This document shows positions 37,801-52,800 of a stretch of DNA of 64,000 nt, one piece after another. The position numbers and the translations under genes are program-made. Source of the stretch: Pyrocephalus nanus. Its lineage: Eukaryota; Chordata; Aves; Passeriformes; Tyrannidae. Under the pieces are notes generated by a model. It saw only the letters and a program-made list of their open reading frames with translations. It was not told the origin of the DNA and ran no database searches. Location of the stretch: the NCBI GenBank assembly GCA_038380795.1, contig CM076260.1, forward strand, positions 6,278,033 through 6,342,032. The letters are read 5' to 3'. Every line of letters starts with the position of its first letter. Within the stretch, counting starts at the first letter, position 1.

Positions 37801-40800
37801 AGAGCAAGAGAACAATGTGTCCTTCTGGGACGCTGCACATACCAGAAACTTTTATTCACATATGCAAAATGACAAATTTCTCCACCTCCCTCCTCTTCCT
37901 AACCATAGCTTTGTCTTGGGCTTTTAATTTCACTTTCTGCCATCCATGAGAAGGCCACATGCTGCTTAGTTACCAAGAGCTGTAAGGAAAAAAACAGTAA
38001 TTGAATGGGAGCAGCAGAGCTGAGGCAGCTGGCAAAGGGAACCTATCCAAGATCTGAGCAGGGCACACAGGGCGATGCTCGGCACACTCCTGACACAGGG
38101 TATCTCAAAAACACAAGCCCAGGGCTCCTGCCAGTGCATCAAACCCTGTGATTTCACTTGATGGTTACAAGGGACCAAGATGTTTCATATTCTGAGTGAA
38201 GTGATTTAAGACATACAAGACAGCGAAGGGACAACAGTCTCCCTTATAGGGTGAAGTCTGTGATGGTCAAATCAGGATTTGGAAATCCCCTGCCCTAACA
38301 AATGCTATGCCCCATAAGCTTTACTATCTGTCAAGATCCACCTTGCCAGGTCCCCACCAAGTGCCCAGAGAGGTCTGCAGGCACCCACCAGCTCCCATTT
38401 GGGTCTGGGTCACTGCTGAGGCAACAGGAAATGTTTCAGCAACCAGTTTAGGGAGAAGAGCCCTCCCTCAACCTCCCCCACTTCCTCCATGTGCTGCCCA
38501 ATTGGCGTCCACATTCAGAAAAAGCCCCATCCATCACCTTTACAAAAGCTTCCAGACCACTGACTTACCAGAGCCAAAAAACCGAAACAAGTAAAGCAGC
38601 AGTGGCCAAAATAAACTGCAAAGGTCACTGAGGCACCTTCCAATAACTTACACCCAGCTGAGAACCTACTGCAGGATGTTCTGCTGCAATTTATTTATTC
38701 TCCCAAAATACAGGACAGGTTGTTTTAAGGCCAGGGCTGCCAAAGAGCAACAACTCTGGAGGAGTGCACTCAGGGACTTCCCCATGCTACTGGTCACCAT
38801 CTCGGAGGAAGAAGCTCATTTAGTACTCAAGCTTACTTGGCCCTTCTCAAAAAATCCATAGCTTTTAATTACAGCATTTAAGAGCAAGTTTAAAGGGGGA
38901 TGCTTTTTCCTCCATGTCCCTGACACAAGGGCTCAGGTACCAGGTCCTCCTGGCGATCTTCAAAGATAATGTGCAAAGCAACAACACGCAGGACTTAAGA
39001 GCTCATCAAAACTTTGACTAAGATTTGTTGGGCAGAACTTTGCTCCACAGCAACGTACAACTTAAAATAATCCCCCTGAGGAGCTCTGTGGAGAGAGGGA
39101 GCCCAGCTTAGATCTCAGCTAAGCTCCAGGCCACAGCTGGGTGCCCTGCCACCACTCGCTCTCCAAGCGCACGCGGAGCCCAGCCCGTCGTTACCGGCGT
39201 GGTGTCCTCCATCAGGCCGCGGATCTTCTCCACGACGTCGTTGCGGCGGTGCTGGCGGAGCGCGCTGATGAGCTGGGCCAGGCTGGCCTCGGGCCCACGG
39301 ATGGTCCAGTGCTGCAGGGCGGCGTAGGCACGCTCGTGGTCGGCCGCGTAGCCGTTGGAGAACGCCGCCACCTCCCGCTCGCTGGCGTTGCACAGGAACT
39401 GGTAGATGTCCTTCCACTGGCTCCCCACCTGGGCGGCCACCAGCTTCAGGATGTCGATGCCTGCGGGGGGAAGGGCAGAGAGGCTACAGGTGAGACACGG
39501 GGGTCTGCAGGCTTTAGCAAGGCTTCTCTCATCCCCAAATAGCCACGCTTCACTTTCCTTGGGTCGATCTTTGAGATTTTGTTGTTGTTATTATTATTTT
39601 AAGACCTTTTACGAGTCCAGGGTGCAGAGAAGCATGTTATTACATGCTCAACAGCTGCCTATGCATGTGAAGGGTGGCAGACCCACCAGATGCCCCAGCA
39701 CACTCTTAAAATCAATCCCATAATTTAGCTGTGAAGTTTCCTGCACTCTTCGGCACAGGAAGACCCCTGGTACTCAGCCGGTGCACGGCTGCAGGAACAG
39801 GGCAGAGGGCCACGTGCTCATCCCCACACCTGCATGGCAGCCACTGCTTTGAACAGGAGCTGGATTAAGAGGTGAGTCACCAAAGCACCTCTATAAAGAT
39901 GAGTATTTCCATAACAGAGCACCTACAGCAGCTCTAATTGCATTTAGAGCCATTTCCAGTGCGGACCGGCGGGATGACTCAGTTATGGGGTGGGAGACGC
40001 TGCACCGGGTAAGCACTGGATGAATGGAAGATCTGGTAGGAATTTTGCTCTAAGGAAGGCAAAAAGACAAGAGTTTCCCTCAGAAAAGCCCTTGACACAT
40101 GCTGCTTTGAGATGGTGAGGGTTTTCTCCGTGAAGGTTAGGGAGCAACACAAACAGCACACTTAAATCCTCGAGTCTCCTGACCTAGAAGTCAGGAGTTA
40201 CACCTTCAAGTAAAGCCATATCTCCTTCATAACAACTAATGAACCCTGTTTTATCAAGCTGAGCAACACCTTTTTTCCAACAACTACATGCAGGGTCAGC
40301 ATAGATGAGCTGCAAAGAGAAACTCACTTTTTCCAGAGAGACAACTGCACCTCAGGTTTCCAAGTGAGCCAGCATGCTCCCATCACTACAGGGAGCACTT
40401 CTCTTTCCCTCTGCAGGCACAACAGCTGTGTCAGCAAAAACAGCTGCTTCCAGAAGAATATCATAGCCATGGTTTTTCCATCTGGCTTAAAATCTAACAA
40501 TTTCTAACGCTGTTTAGACCAAACCTCCCAACTCCAGGTCACAGCTCTGATATAGCCAAAAAGTACATACAAAAAAATATATAAATAAATACATACATAT
40601 ATATATATATAAACTATAGAGCCTTATATAGATATATTGCTATCTCCTTTTTATATATAAATATATATGTACAGATATGTGGCGGGTTGATCCTAGCTGG
40701 ACACCAGTTTTTCACCAAAGCCACTCTATCCCTGCCCTCCTCAGCTGGACAGGGAAGAAAAAATACAACAAAAGGCTCATGGGTTGAGATAAGGGCAGGG

Positions 40801-43800
40801 AAAGATCCCTCACCAGAGACTGTCACTGGCAAAACAGACTCAGCTTGGGGAAATTAGTTTAACTTATTACCAATGAAACCGGAGTAGGGTAATGAGAAAT
40901 AAAAACTAAATCACTTCCCACCCACCCCTCCTTTTTTCCCAGGCTCAATTTCACTCCTGAATTGTCTCCTTCCTCTCCTCAGCAGCACAGGGGGACAGGG
41001 AGTGGGAGCTGCAGTCAGTTCATCACACAGTGTCTCTGCAGCTCCTTCCTCCTCAGGAGGAGGAATCCTCACACTCTTTCCCTGCTCCAGCACGGGTCCC
41101 TTCCACAGGTTACAAGTCCTGTCAGCAAAACTGCTCTAGGCGTGGGCTCCTCACTCCCTCTCCTTCTTCACTGACCTTGGTCTCTGGAGAGTTGTTGCTC
41201 TTACATATTCTCACTCCTTTTTCTACTGGCTAAAGTTGTGGCTTTTTTTTTGCCCCTTTCTTAAATCTCTTATCCCAGAGCCACTATCATTATCCCTGAT
41301 AGGCTCAGCCTTGGACAGTGGTGGGTCTGTCTTGGAGCCAACAGGCATTGGCTCAGTCAGACGTGGGGGAAGCTTCTGGCAGCTTCTCACAGAACCCACC
41401 CCTGTAGCCCCCTGCTACCAAACCCTTACCAAGCAAACCCAATACAATATACACACACCTGTATAAAACATCTATTCAGCCTGATGTATTTATATATATA
41501 TTACATATACTTTTATATATTCTAATACATGATACAGCTATTTTACATATATGTGTATATAAGCTTATATAAAAAAATACATATACAGAAATGATACAGT
41601 TTTGTGATATTTTTGACCAAACCCCTTCTCACTTAAGGGAAGCTTATCAAGACCTGCTATATATAGACTTTAGTTTTCACTTCCAAACTAGATAACACAG
41701 CCATGAGCCCACATTGCTTGGTGCATTCCCAGCCGGTGTTCAACCTCCTCTAGATCAGAAACACCAAGAAACACAAAGTACAAACCACATTTTGTACTTC
41801 CCCACCCTCCTCCCACCACAACCACACTTCCCTCCCGAGCTGTTTACCAGTCATGTGCATGTACTATCTCACATGGTTGTAAGAGTCAAAGTTTCTCCTA
41901 CCAGAAAAGCTGAGCTCACCAGACCAGCATGAGGGGTGCAGCCAACCCAGAAAACCCCAAACCAACCTTGGGCTTGGTTTTAAATATGGAGGAAAAGGCT
42001 GCAGACCTGCTGTTGAGATTTATGATGGGGTCACTGACGTGTCTCAGATCATTAGATGCTGTTGCCCATCACATTACAAGTGTAGCAGGAATTAAGCCTG
42101 GTCTTGTTAATGCTTCCCAGATGAAGACCCAGTGGTCCTCAGTTCAAGGGACACAGGTTGCCTGTGTGCTTCCAGGCAAATCCCAAATTCTTATCCACTG
42201 ATGACTTTGCATCCAGGTAGGCTGTCGGTTCCTGTGCAGGAAGGACAGACAGCCCAAACCACACTGGCAGCCAAGCCCTTGTGCCTTCCTGTATCACAGA
42301 CCTTGGTCAGTAAGAAGCCCAAAAGACAACTTAGGCTTGGATTTAAGTCCTTTAAACCAGCAAATCCAACTGCTTTTGGCATAAGAGCAGAAAAATGCCA
42401 GGTTTATGCAGCTGCCACTTGATTTTATCACTTAATCCAGGGGATAAAAAAATCCCTAAAAATCCCTGAATACAAAGGCAGAAAAAGCTCTGCAAGGGTT
42501 GTGCACCAAGGTAAAATAAGCAATGCAAAGAGGGACAAGCAGGTTTGACACTACCTATTACATATGTCTATATATAGAGAGAGATAATGATTTATGCACT
42601 CTAGATATATCTATATATATATAGTGCAAAAGTTGTTATCTCACTGTATAAATCTTGCAGAGCTTTTTTTTACTCTTGTATTTAGGGATTTATTCTTGCT
42701 GGGTTGAGTGGCATATATATAGATATATGGATGGAGATAAAGCTGCCCATTTTTTTAGAGACACACACACATAAAAGGAGCAGCATCGGGTCCCCCTGCC
42801 AGCACCTGCCCTGCAGCAAGACAACACGTTATAGCTGGGTGGGGGCTTTGCCCACACCCGCTCCCATGCACGTCAGTCACACAGAAGTATGATAACATAA
42901 TTTGCTGGTTTATGATCCCTTCATGGAACATCTAATCCACCCAGAAAAAGAAAAACTGGTATACTACCTCCTCCCATCCATGCATTTAATGCTGATAAAT
43001 CCCAGTGTTTACAGCTGCTGTACCGGTGAGAAAAGTTTTCAGCTGCTCGCAACTTGATTTGCGCCGGTTTTATGCGGCGGCACGACGTTTATGTCACAAT
43101 GTTCTCACACAGGATTTATGGCAAAGCGCTCATGCTCCTACTGACATTTTCAAGTTTAGTATATTTAATCTCACCGTTCAATAAACTGGGCCCATAAACA
43201 TGTTTATATCCCTCGGCAATAACATCCCAGGGCACGAGAACACACCAGGCAGCAGAGGACTTAATGGCGCGTAATAATCTTTGAAGAACAAATGTTCCAT
43301 TAAAAATGAATTTGGAAATGCCTACCTTAATACTGTAAGAACCTTAAACTCCTTCTCTTGTGACTATTAAATGAATTTAAGCCCCATATGTTCGCTACAT
43401 CCACTACAATATTGTGCAAACAAAACCCCAGAGAGATATGGAAGAGACACAGACATGAGCGCAGATTTGGCTCCAGTCAGTAAGAAAAACACTGCTCCCT
43501 CTGTTCTTGAAAAATAAGATTAAAACCATTACATGACAAGTTGTGGCTGCACGCTGCCAAGTATTACTGCTCCAACTAAAATAAAATGGTAATGCATATA
43601 ATAAGCTTACCATCCTACTATTTCCATATTTCCAGAAGTCCTATGAGTTAACAATGCAGAGCACTAATAGTGCCAGAGCATCCTATCATGGTGGGAAGGT
43701 GCCCACCAAGGTGTGTGGAGCACAAATCCCAGCTCCATCTTAGGTCCTGGGTCCTCCCCAGCCCCTGAACCACGAGGTCCTTCTCCAAGCAAACTTATCT

Positions 43801-46800
43801 GCACACTGAGGCTGGAGATGATGCTCAAAGCTCTCCAGACCCCAGCAATCCCAAGTAAAATGACCAAACTCAGCAGAGATGGTGCTGTAACCCACCCTCT
43901 TCGCACTTTCCATGCAAGGCTGGTCACAGCCACGCTGACACTAAAGCTGCTCTGAGCTTGCAACAGCCTGAATTGTCTTCCTTTTTTATCACAGGCCATA
44001 GGAACAGCCTGGGAGAGCTGTCACCACCCTGCTGCAAATGCAGGAGACACCACCACCCTCTACATTATCACCATAGATGACACAGCTTTGCTTGCCTCAG
44101 ACAGTGGAAATGAAAAGAAACCCCCACATCTGAATTCAGCTGAGCTGTCTTTTCCATGGCCACTACAGAGCAGGCAACAATCTGAAGGATCTAGGACATC
44201 CATGTGTGTCTTAGGTACCTGGGCAGGTGGCATTTCAATTGCCATTACCTTAACATTGCAAGTCTCTAAATGTTGTGATGGGCTACTCCCTGTAGCCACC
44301 TACTATTTTAAGGTAGTGATAACACTGGAGCAAAGATGAGCTCCACTTCAAGCCCAGACAAGGCTAACATGTTGTGCATAGGCAAGTGTAAAGCCCAAGG
44401 GTGGATGCATAAACACGGTAACATGGGCACAACCAGGCCCATCTACAGCCAGGGCACATTGGGAGAAATAGAGACAAGTCTGGAAAGGGAAAATTGCTTC
44501 TGGAGTGGCACAATCAAACAGCACTTCTGAACACACATCCAGCTCATCTACAAAGATGCTGAGCTGAAGGGAAGACCTTCCTGAAGGGGCAGGACAGAGA
44601 GACTGACCCCCACCTCTCTACAACCTCCTTTCAGGTAGTCTCAGAGAGCGATAAAGTCCCCCCTGAGCCTCATCTTCTCCAGGCTAAACACCTCCAGCTC
44701 CCTCAGCTGCTCCTCATCAGACTTGTGCTCCAGCCCCTTCACCAGCTCCATTGCCCTTCTCTGGACACTGCTCACCTCTGCCTTCCCTTCCCCATAAACA
44801 CCATTTCAGTTTATTTAAGTGACTTCCATTTGCTTATTTTGAATCTGGTTCAAGATTTTTTCCCACCCATTTCCAGCTCCTTCAGATGTGTCCCGCCTCA
44901 CTGCAGCAAACTTTGATGTAGTCAGAGCAGTCAGACTCCTTCCACGTCACCAAGGTGGTCATCAAACACGCACATAAGACTTGGCCAGGCTTTAAAGGCT
45001 TGTTCTGGACAAGCCTCACTGGTCTCCCGTAATCCTGCTATTTGCAGGTTGGACACAGACCCAATTCTTCAGCATCATTTGGCCTCCAGCAGGGCAAGAA
45101 GCCAGTGTGGCGCGGGGCCGTGACCGGCAGCGCTGGCACGCTGACGTACAGTACCTGCAAGGGCCCATTCCTCTTCTCTGCCATTATTTTTTCACATCTT
45201 TAAGCAAACTCAAGAGCAGAGGAAGAGCCACCCAGCCAAGGCTACCCCAGCACCTGGCAGCAGATACAGTGAGGTCTAACCACAGCCTGGCCACAAAGCA
45301 GCTGCAGTTCCTTCCTCTCATGAACAAAAAGACAACACTGTTTTCATTTTCAGAACTCAAGCCAAACATAACTGGTGTTTTTCAGAAGAGTGCTTCTTAA
45401 GAAAATGCCACCTTCAGGGGGAAATCTCATACTCAGAGCCCTCCCAAGCCATGTGTTCTCTCATCCCATTAATAATGAAGAATGAAGGGACACAACACAG
45501 AGAAAATGTTTAACTCACCATCAGTTCAAGTCTTATAAGGGGTCTTATACAGCTAGAAAGGAAAGCTCAGCAGATTGTCCAGGACCCATGGCATACATAC
45601 ACAGTCTCATTGAGTGAGCAGCTCATCTGCCAAGGATTCCAGAGACTGCGTCATGAAGTTTCAGAAAGTCTGGATTTCAAGAGACTCCATGCTCCAGCCC
45701 TTCATCATCAGGGACAGGTCCCACCAGTTCACCCCCAACATCTGGGGGAACTGACCCCTACCATCCAAGTATCGATCTGAGCTGGAGCACCTGGAGCTTC
45801 CACCACCTACATACTGACACAGGTATTCCAGAGATGGTTGATATTAGTCTGTGCACCACATGCAGTGACAAATCCTGACTGTGACAGGCTGTCTGGATGA
45901 GGCATCACAGAGTGCACAGCCCAAGGGCACACACAAGTCAGACAGAAAAACCTCGGTGATGCAGCCCAGCCCTCCCCTACATTCAGATAAAAGCTCCGAA
46001 TCACTGCAAAGCCAGCTCTGCTCCTCAGCTCAGCCCACCTCCCTCCCTCAAATATCCTCCTGACTCATGTGAAACACAGCCAGAGCAGCCTATTTTTACC
46101 TCTGAGCACACACCGAGAGCCTGCATGTACAAGCGAGCCAGGATGCGGCACATCCACACTCCAGCTGACAAGATACCACAGCCCAGCCAAACCAGGGCTT
46201 AGAAATCCCAAATCCCCAACACAAATACCTGTCCAAAATATAAAAATTTCACCAACCTCTGCCAAAAACGGGAGATTACTGGAAACTCAAACTCCTCCCC
46301 CTGCCCTCCAAATATATTTCAGGTCCTACACGAGGTCTGGAAGATGTGGAAAAGTCCTGCACCTGGGTCAGGGCAATTGCCAGTATCGGCACGGTCTTGG
46401 GGAGGAAGGGATTGAGAGCAGCCCTGCCAAGAAGGACTTGGGGGTGCTGGTGGATGAAAAATTGACCATGAGCTGCCAGTGTGCGCTTGCCCACCAGAAA
46501 GCCAACCATGTTCTGGGTTTCATAAGAAGCAGCGTGACCAGCAGGTCAAGGGAGGTGATTTTCTCCCTCTATTCCACACTTGTGAGATCCCACCATCCAG
46601 CCCTAGGGTGCCCAGCATAAGAAGGATGTGGTGCTGTTAGATAAGGTCCAGAGGTGGCCACAGAAATGGTCTGAGAGATCGAGCAGTTGCCCTAAGAAGA
46701 CAGGAGGAGAGAGTTGAGGTTGTTCAGCCCAGAGAACAGAAAGCTCCAGGGTGATGTTACAGCACCTTCCAGTACCTAAAGGGGCTACAACAGAACTGCA

Positions 46801-49800
46801 GAGGGACTTTTGACAAGAGTGTGGAGTGACAGGACAAGAGAGAATGGCTTTACACTGACAGAGCAGGTTTAGATTATATATCAGTAAGAAATTCAGTGGC
46901 ACAGGTTGCCCAGTAAAGCTGTGGCTGCCCCATCTCTGGAAGTGTTCAGGGTCAGGCTGGATGGGGCTCTGAGCAACCTGGTCTAGTGGAAGGTGTCCCT
47001 GCCCATGGCAGGGGTGTTGGAACTATATGATCTTTAAGGTCCCTCCCAACCCGCATAGTTCCATGAATCCAACAAGAGCCTTTGTCAGACAGGAAGAAAG
47101 GACACACTTACAAAGACTTGTTAACGATCTGCTAGTTTTTGCAACCAGGGAGGACAGCGATGCTATCAGACCCTCCCAGAAGCCAGTGATTCACATCCTT
47201 AGCAAGTGCTGTTTGGGCAACAAAACACTAAATCCTTATGTTTGGACTTGTTTTGTTGTTGTTGTTTTTTTTTTTTTAAAAAAGACAAAACCAAAACTCT
47301 TGCAAGGCAGGAAGCGACTCCTGACAAACACTTCCCACATGCTCTATGGAAAACCAAACCAAGCAAAGGTCTGCAATCAGCCACATGCATGTTTCTGACC
47401 TGGGAACTTGAAGGTCAGCAAGAGACAAGACATTCCTTCTCAACACACGTTAAGTGCAAGTTGCCTCTGTAACAGCAACTTGGTCCAACCCTCCCAGGAC
47501 CTACGCCCACCCATGGGATGCTACACTGGGGACCCACAGACTTGCTCTTCCTTCAGTTTGCATGGGAATGGCCAGCATAAGTATTTTATGTAATTATTAA
47601 ATTTTAAACAGCTTTTGCAGAGTTAATCTTCATTATAACCCTCTGGGACAGCTGGTAACCCTGAGCACGCACACTGCCGCGGCCAGAGCCTTATAAATAT
47701 CCAGACACTCACAGATGCCAACCTGAGGATTAAATTCACCTCCTGCATTTTTTTCCCCCCAGTCTTAGAGAGCAAGTTAAAAAAAAAAAAAAAAATTTGC
47801 CTTGTTATTCGAGGAGTGATGTGTGAGAGCCTTACTGAAGTGCGAAATCACAGCCCTCCCAGTGCAGAAACTGGTGTCGGGTTTTTGGCAAAAAAACCAC
47901 ACTGGGCTTGGACTGTTTTTCTCCAAGGACAATCCTCCTCTCCTGCAGAGCTGCCCTGCCTCTGACACTCAGTCCTACACCTTAATGGGCAGGCACAAAT
48001 CCCAATCCCTCATTAAATTAATACAGGGGCCACCCAGGAATTTTGGCCATGGGGTAATTTGGTTTTTTCTCTTCTATTTTGAAGCAAATTTGGGAGCAAA
48101 TGTTCCAACTTTCCGGGGTAGCCCCACACAGACTTGCTCATGCTGTGGATAGATGGCTCGTGTAGTAACACACATTAAAAGTGCTCAAGCACCAGTCTTT
48201 GGTGCTAATGCAGTAAGGTCGAGGAAGAAGAGATGATAAACCTGTACATTATTAGGTTTCCTCCTGTCTAAGCAGAACAGCAGCCTCCCATGTTTGCATT
48301 TTCCAAGGCACCCTTTCACCATCAAGTCCTGGTCAGCTCTTGCATGTGCCCTTTGGAAACCACAGAGCTTCCCAAAAGGACAAAGATGATTTTTGGGCAA
48401 ACCTGAACAATGTTTTAAGTTGGGCAGTTCACGGAGGATGGTGTTCTGAACTTATCAGATGTCAGCCCAACGCTCCTATGGCAGAGGTTTGTGTTGCAGA
48501 TGCAGAGTTGCTTCACCCCACCCAAAGCAGAGCATTGTGCCCATTTTAGAGCAAGCACAGCACAAAATGCAGCAGAACAAGCTCCAGTGAGGAAGCAGTC
48601 CTGTTTTAAGGCTCAGCCAGTACCACAGCATCCATATGTGTTGTGGTGCCCGGCACAAACCTGCCTCTTCCAATTTAACCAGCTCCCTTTCTGCCTGGGT
48701 CTGACTCTGTGGAGGCGGACAGGCTGTCATCAGAGGACCGGGAGTCATCTGCAGATCATCAAGCTGCAGATGCCAGAGGAGAGGCTGCTTTGGAAAACAA
48801 AAACAAAACACACCACCTTCTGCCTCTCCGTTTTGGCAGGTAGACAGACATTAATCCCTCATCTCATGCTGTGCCTGCCAGATTCACATCAGGGTTTGCA
48901 CACAAGCCCAGGGCTGCTCCTCTCCAGGCGTAACCGCAATTACCCAATTATGTCAGCAGCAATGGGCACACCTGCCCTCCTGAGATGCTGTGGACATCTC
49001 TGCCCTACCTGTGGCCTGGGCACAAAACCTCGAGGCCACCACAGTTTGAGGCTGGTGAAGCTTTTAACCCCATCACTCCTCCCCACGCTCTGCAGCCAGA
49101 AGAGACAGTCTCCAGGGCTGTGTTTCCACAGCAGCTCCTGCCACCAAGATGGGACCTGTTCAGGAGCTGATGACAGGGTAAATGACCTCTACCAAACAAA
49201 ACCATTACACTAAGTGGCTCATTTACCCACACATGCATGAAGGAGGGGTCCTAAAGTAGCACCCAGTCACCACAGAGACCTGTGAGTGCAAATCCTGCAG
49301 CTGGGTTTCCTTAGTTAGGGTAGCTTAAATAGCCTGGAGGAATGATATCCTCAGCTAAGTTGCTTCCATGCACTTACTTCCCTTCATCAAGGATGGACCT
49401 ATAGAAAAGAGTGACTTAAAAAGCCCACACATAACCTTAAAGTGCTGTCTCTTGAAAAGAATCAAGTAATTTTACTCCAATAGGCATCTTCCAACATTAA
49501 CCATGAGCACCTGATCCCATGTGAGGACAAGCCTGCAGTGACCCAGCTGTGCCCATACATACTGCCCATGGTTATTTTCACGTGGGGATACTTTGAAGCT
49601 GCAGTACAGCATCAGGCTCACCAAGGTGTAGTCTCTCTTTAACAACCTCAATGTCTTCCTTGGAAGCAGACCAAGCTCAAGCCTAGCCCTGGTCCCTCAG
49701 AAACCAATATGCGAGCCAAGGACTATTCCTCAACTTCCCACTTTGATCTTGAGCCATTTTCAGCACAGAATTTCTACCTGCAGTCAAGCCTCAGCTCCAT

Positions 49801-52800
49801 CCCAGCTGCAAACAGCTTTTGCAGAACAGTTAATTTATCTGATTATTTAACCAGAGGCTTCCTGGCCTTGCTCTCACCACCCACTGCAATAATGTGCAAT
49901 TACAAGACTTGAAGAAAAATAAAAGGGAAGTGGCATCTCATGCCAGGCTAGCGCTGCCAAGATCTGTTTCCCTGGTCTTTTGACTCCAAAAAACAAAAAT
50001 CACCAAACTCTTTTCTTGCCTCTCAGCATATCAATTCAGGAAGCTGCTTCTATAAACAGGTTTTACCCTAACATTTTACAGTCTTTGTGTTTCATCTGCT
50101 GCTATTAAATGTGTGAAAATCAAATGCAGCACTATCAGCAAATTCTGCAAGAAGAATTCAAGCCCATCTTCATGTTTGGCATAGAGTGATGGCAAATTTG
50201 GCATTTCCACGACATTTGACAGACAGGCTTCAATTCTCAGTTTTTATTGAAAGGTTTCTGCCAAGCTCAATTCCTTGCCTCCGAAAACATCTGAAGAAAG
50301 GAAATGGGTATTTGCTAAAATAAAAGGATTATTTACAAGCAAGTCCAGTGTGTAGGCTGCTCTTGATCTTCTAAAAGAAAGAAGTTCCACTAGGTTAAAC
50401 CACAGAGCCCTATCAGCTCTGTACCCACATCACTCAGGCACCATGTGGATAATTTCTTGGGAAATCTCTGGCAAACTGTTTTTCTCCTTCGGATTCCCAC
50501 CTGCAGGGCTGCAAAGTAAGAGCCAGATGAAGCAGCAAGAGGTCCAGCTTCTCCAGCCACAGCTGCACTGCTGGCACTGCTTTACCTTCTCAATCCCCTG
50601 TAGACAAGACCTCAGGGCTCTGGGAAGAGCTCCTGTTATGTGGGTGGACACGAGGACAGATGTGGAGGTAGGCTGGCTGCTAACTCAGGCCACTAGTCAT
50701 TGCAAGCTCTTCCCAGACCTCTGAACCATTTAATCCAGTGAGAATCCTTGGCATTTGCTGCCTTGGCTGGAACATATCCATGTTAAGGACATGGGTCTAG
50801 TTTTAACACCAGCCTCCCAAGCTACTTCTATTTTTATGTTTGGGCTGTTATTTAAGGCCTGTATTATGCCAGAGAGAGGATGGGGCACAGATACCAGCTC
50901 ATGGGGAGATGAGGACAAGTGAAACACCCAGTGACAACTGCTGACCAGGATAGGAAACCTATCTCAATTATTTAAACAATTCAGATTCAGGAATCAAGTG
51001 CCTTCAGGAACTGAGGAAGAGCTCGAGCCCCTGCTTCCACCCTAAAATCCTCCTCTTTTAGTAAGGAGCCCAAGCACAGTGAGATGTTTTTGCTCCAGCA
51101 TGGAGCAGTGCTGCTGCCACCCTGACTGTGGTTCACCCAGCACCCATGGCCTTGAAGCAACCAGTAATAAATCCTCCAAAGAGGCAAGGCCTTGGATGCC
51201 CTCCTGGTGCCACAGGAGGCTTGGGGGGTTGCCGGTGTGAGGGCAGGTGCCCAAGCACAGCTCCTCCAGGAGAGGCTCCAGAGCCTACGCCAGACCCAGA
51301 CTTTCCTTTCAAAGGTTAAAGCTGTTTACTGAAAGGATTACGAGGGAGGAGATGGTAAACTAGGAAAAAGTTGGGGTAGACTATTTGCAACAGCTACGTA
51401 AACAGGCAATAAACACACCCCAACCCCTCGCTGGTGTGCGGCCAACTTACAGGTGGGGAGGTCACAGGGATGTGGGTGCACTGCCTGCACCCAGCCCAGG
51501 GGCTTCACCCCCAGCCACAGAACATAATTTAAAACCTAATTGCTTGCTCTCCACAGCCTTAGTGCAACCACAAACCAGGCTGGCACCTGGGGAGCAGCTG
51601 TGGTCCTCACATCTAAGGAGGCTCTGCTCTGGCTCCCACCACAGAGGGATCTACACAGCAGCACGGGAGGGGACAGATATCTTCTCTGCAACAGCCTGAA
51701 GTTTAGCCCTGGCTGTACTCACCCCTGTCTGAAACGCTGCTTCAGGACGAAGCATGATTTGGTACAAACACTGCTGGAGCAGCAGAAAGCTAAGCCATGA
51801 CACGGCAGCTCTGCAGTTCATCTCAGCTGTACGGCCAGTTATTAAATGAAAGGTCAATTCCTTTATGGCACTACACCTCTCCTTTCAAGTAAACAGCCTT
51901 AAGAGCCAGACGTTCCAACTGGAAGAGCAAAGAGGAATTTATACACTGCCGCAGAGGAGAATAATGAGAATAATTTCCGTATCTGACATGACAGAGCAGC
52001 ACCACCAAGCAAGAACTAATGAGCAAGGCCCTTCCAGCTAATGTAACAGTGTTTAGTCTGCACTAAAAGCAAGACAAAGCATTAACTGTTTTGCACTCAT
52101 CTGTTTGCCTTGATTGCACAAAGTTCAGCTGAGGACATTGGGCAGGAGGAAGTCACGAAGCCACCTGTGCCAAGGGGGAACCAGCGTGACTATTGCAAGA
52201 ATGACTGGGAGTAACGGGGTAATTCACCTCCAGACTCAAACCAGGCTGGTTTATCACCTAGGAGTGGTTTTGCTATTACATTCAGATTATTTCCCAATCT
52301 GGAAATCTTGCAAAATTGATGCACTAGCTAAATTCAGCGGTTAACGGATGACAGAAATGACAACTCATCCTGGGAAGCACAGGATGACCCATGAATGACG
52401 CTGTCCCCCCAAGGATGACAAGATCTGGGAAGTGAGGTTACAACCTAAATATTTAGGGTTATACCTAAATACAGCCTCATTGCTCACCACATAAACCTCT
52501 TATCTGCATGGTTTTTTTAATGTGAATCATGCTTGGAGACCAAACACACAGCAGTGCCCACAAAGGCAGCCCTAATGTGTAGTTTTCCAGAAGGACCACC
52601 TGCAGCACAGGCATTTTGGCACAGGGTCTGAAACAGCAGGTTAGAATCTAGAACTGCATCCACTGCATCCTGCTCTCAATCACTCCCTGTCCTGTACAAA
52701 CTCAGACTCTGCTCCAAGATGCTTCAGAAAACAGGACAGTGTCAGAAATTCAACCAACTGGTAATTACAGTCTTGGGGGAAAGAGTTACTACAGTTCAGT

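Larger units (their letters stand above)
29954..39194 (-). other. TNFRSF21: TNFRSF21 intron 4 (9.2 kb)
   Basis: Runs from donor GTAACG at 39194 to acceptor CCAAAG at 29954. It has two CR1 fragments, poly-T 32776-32799 followed by an A-rich run near 32838-32857, poly-A 36748-36764, and an A/T-rich patch at 34260-34332. Repeat-free A/T-rich stretches at 31640-31830 and 32040-32250 could be conserved non-coding sequence. No exon is supported. Confidence 0.8.

Noticed and set aside
46069..46620. 183-codon frame at the start of the longest CR1 copy
   Set aside because: Only its C-terminal half is CR1 ORF2; the first part is unrelated intron sequence that happens to be open. It is listed as a LINE remnant, not a gene.
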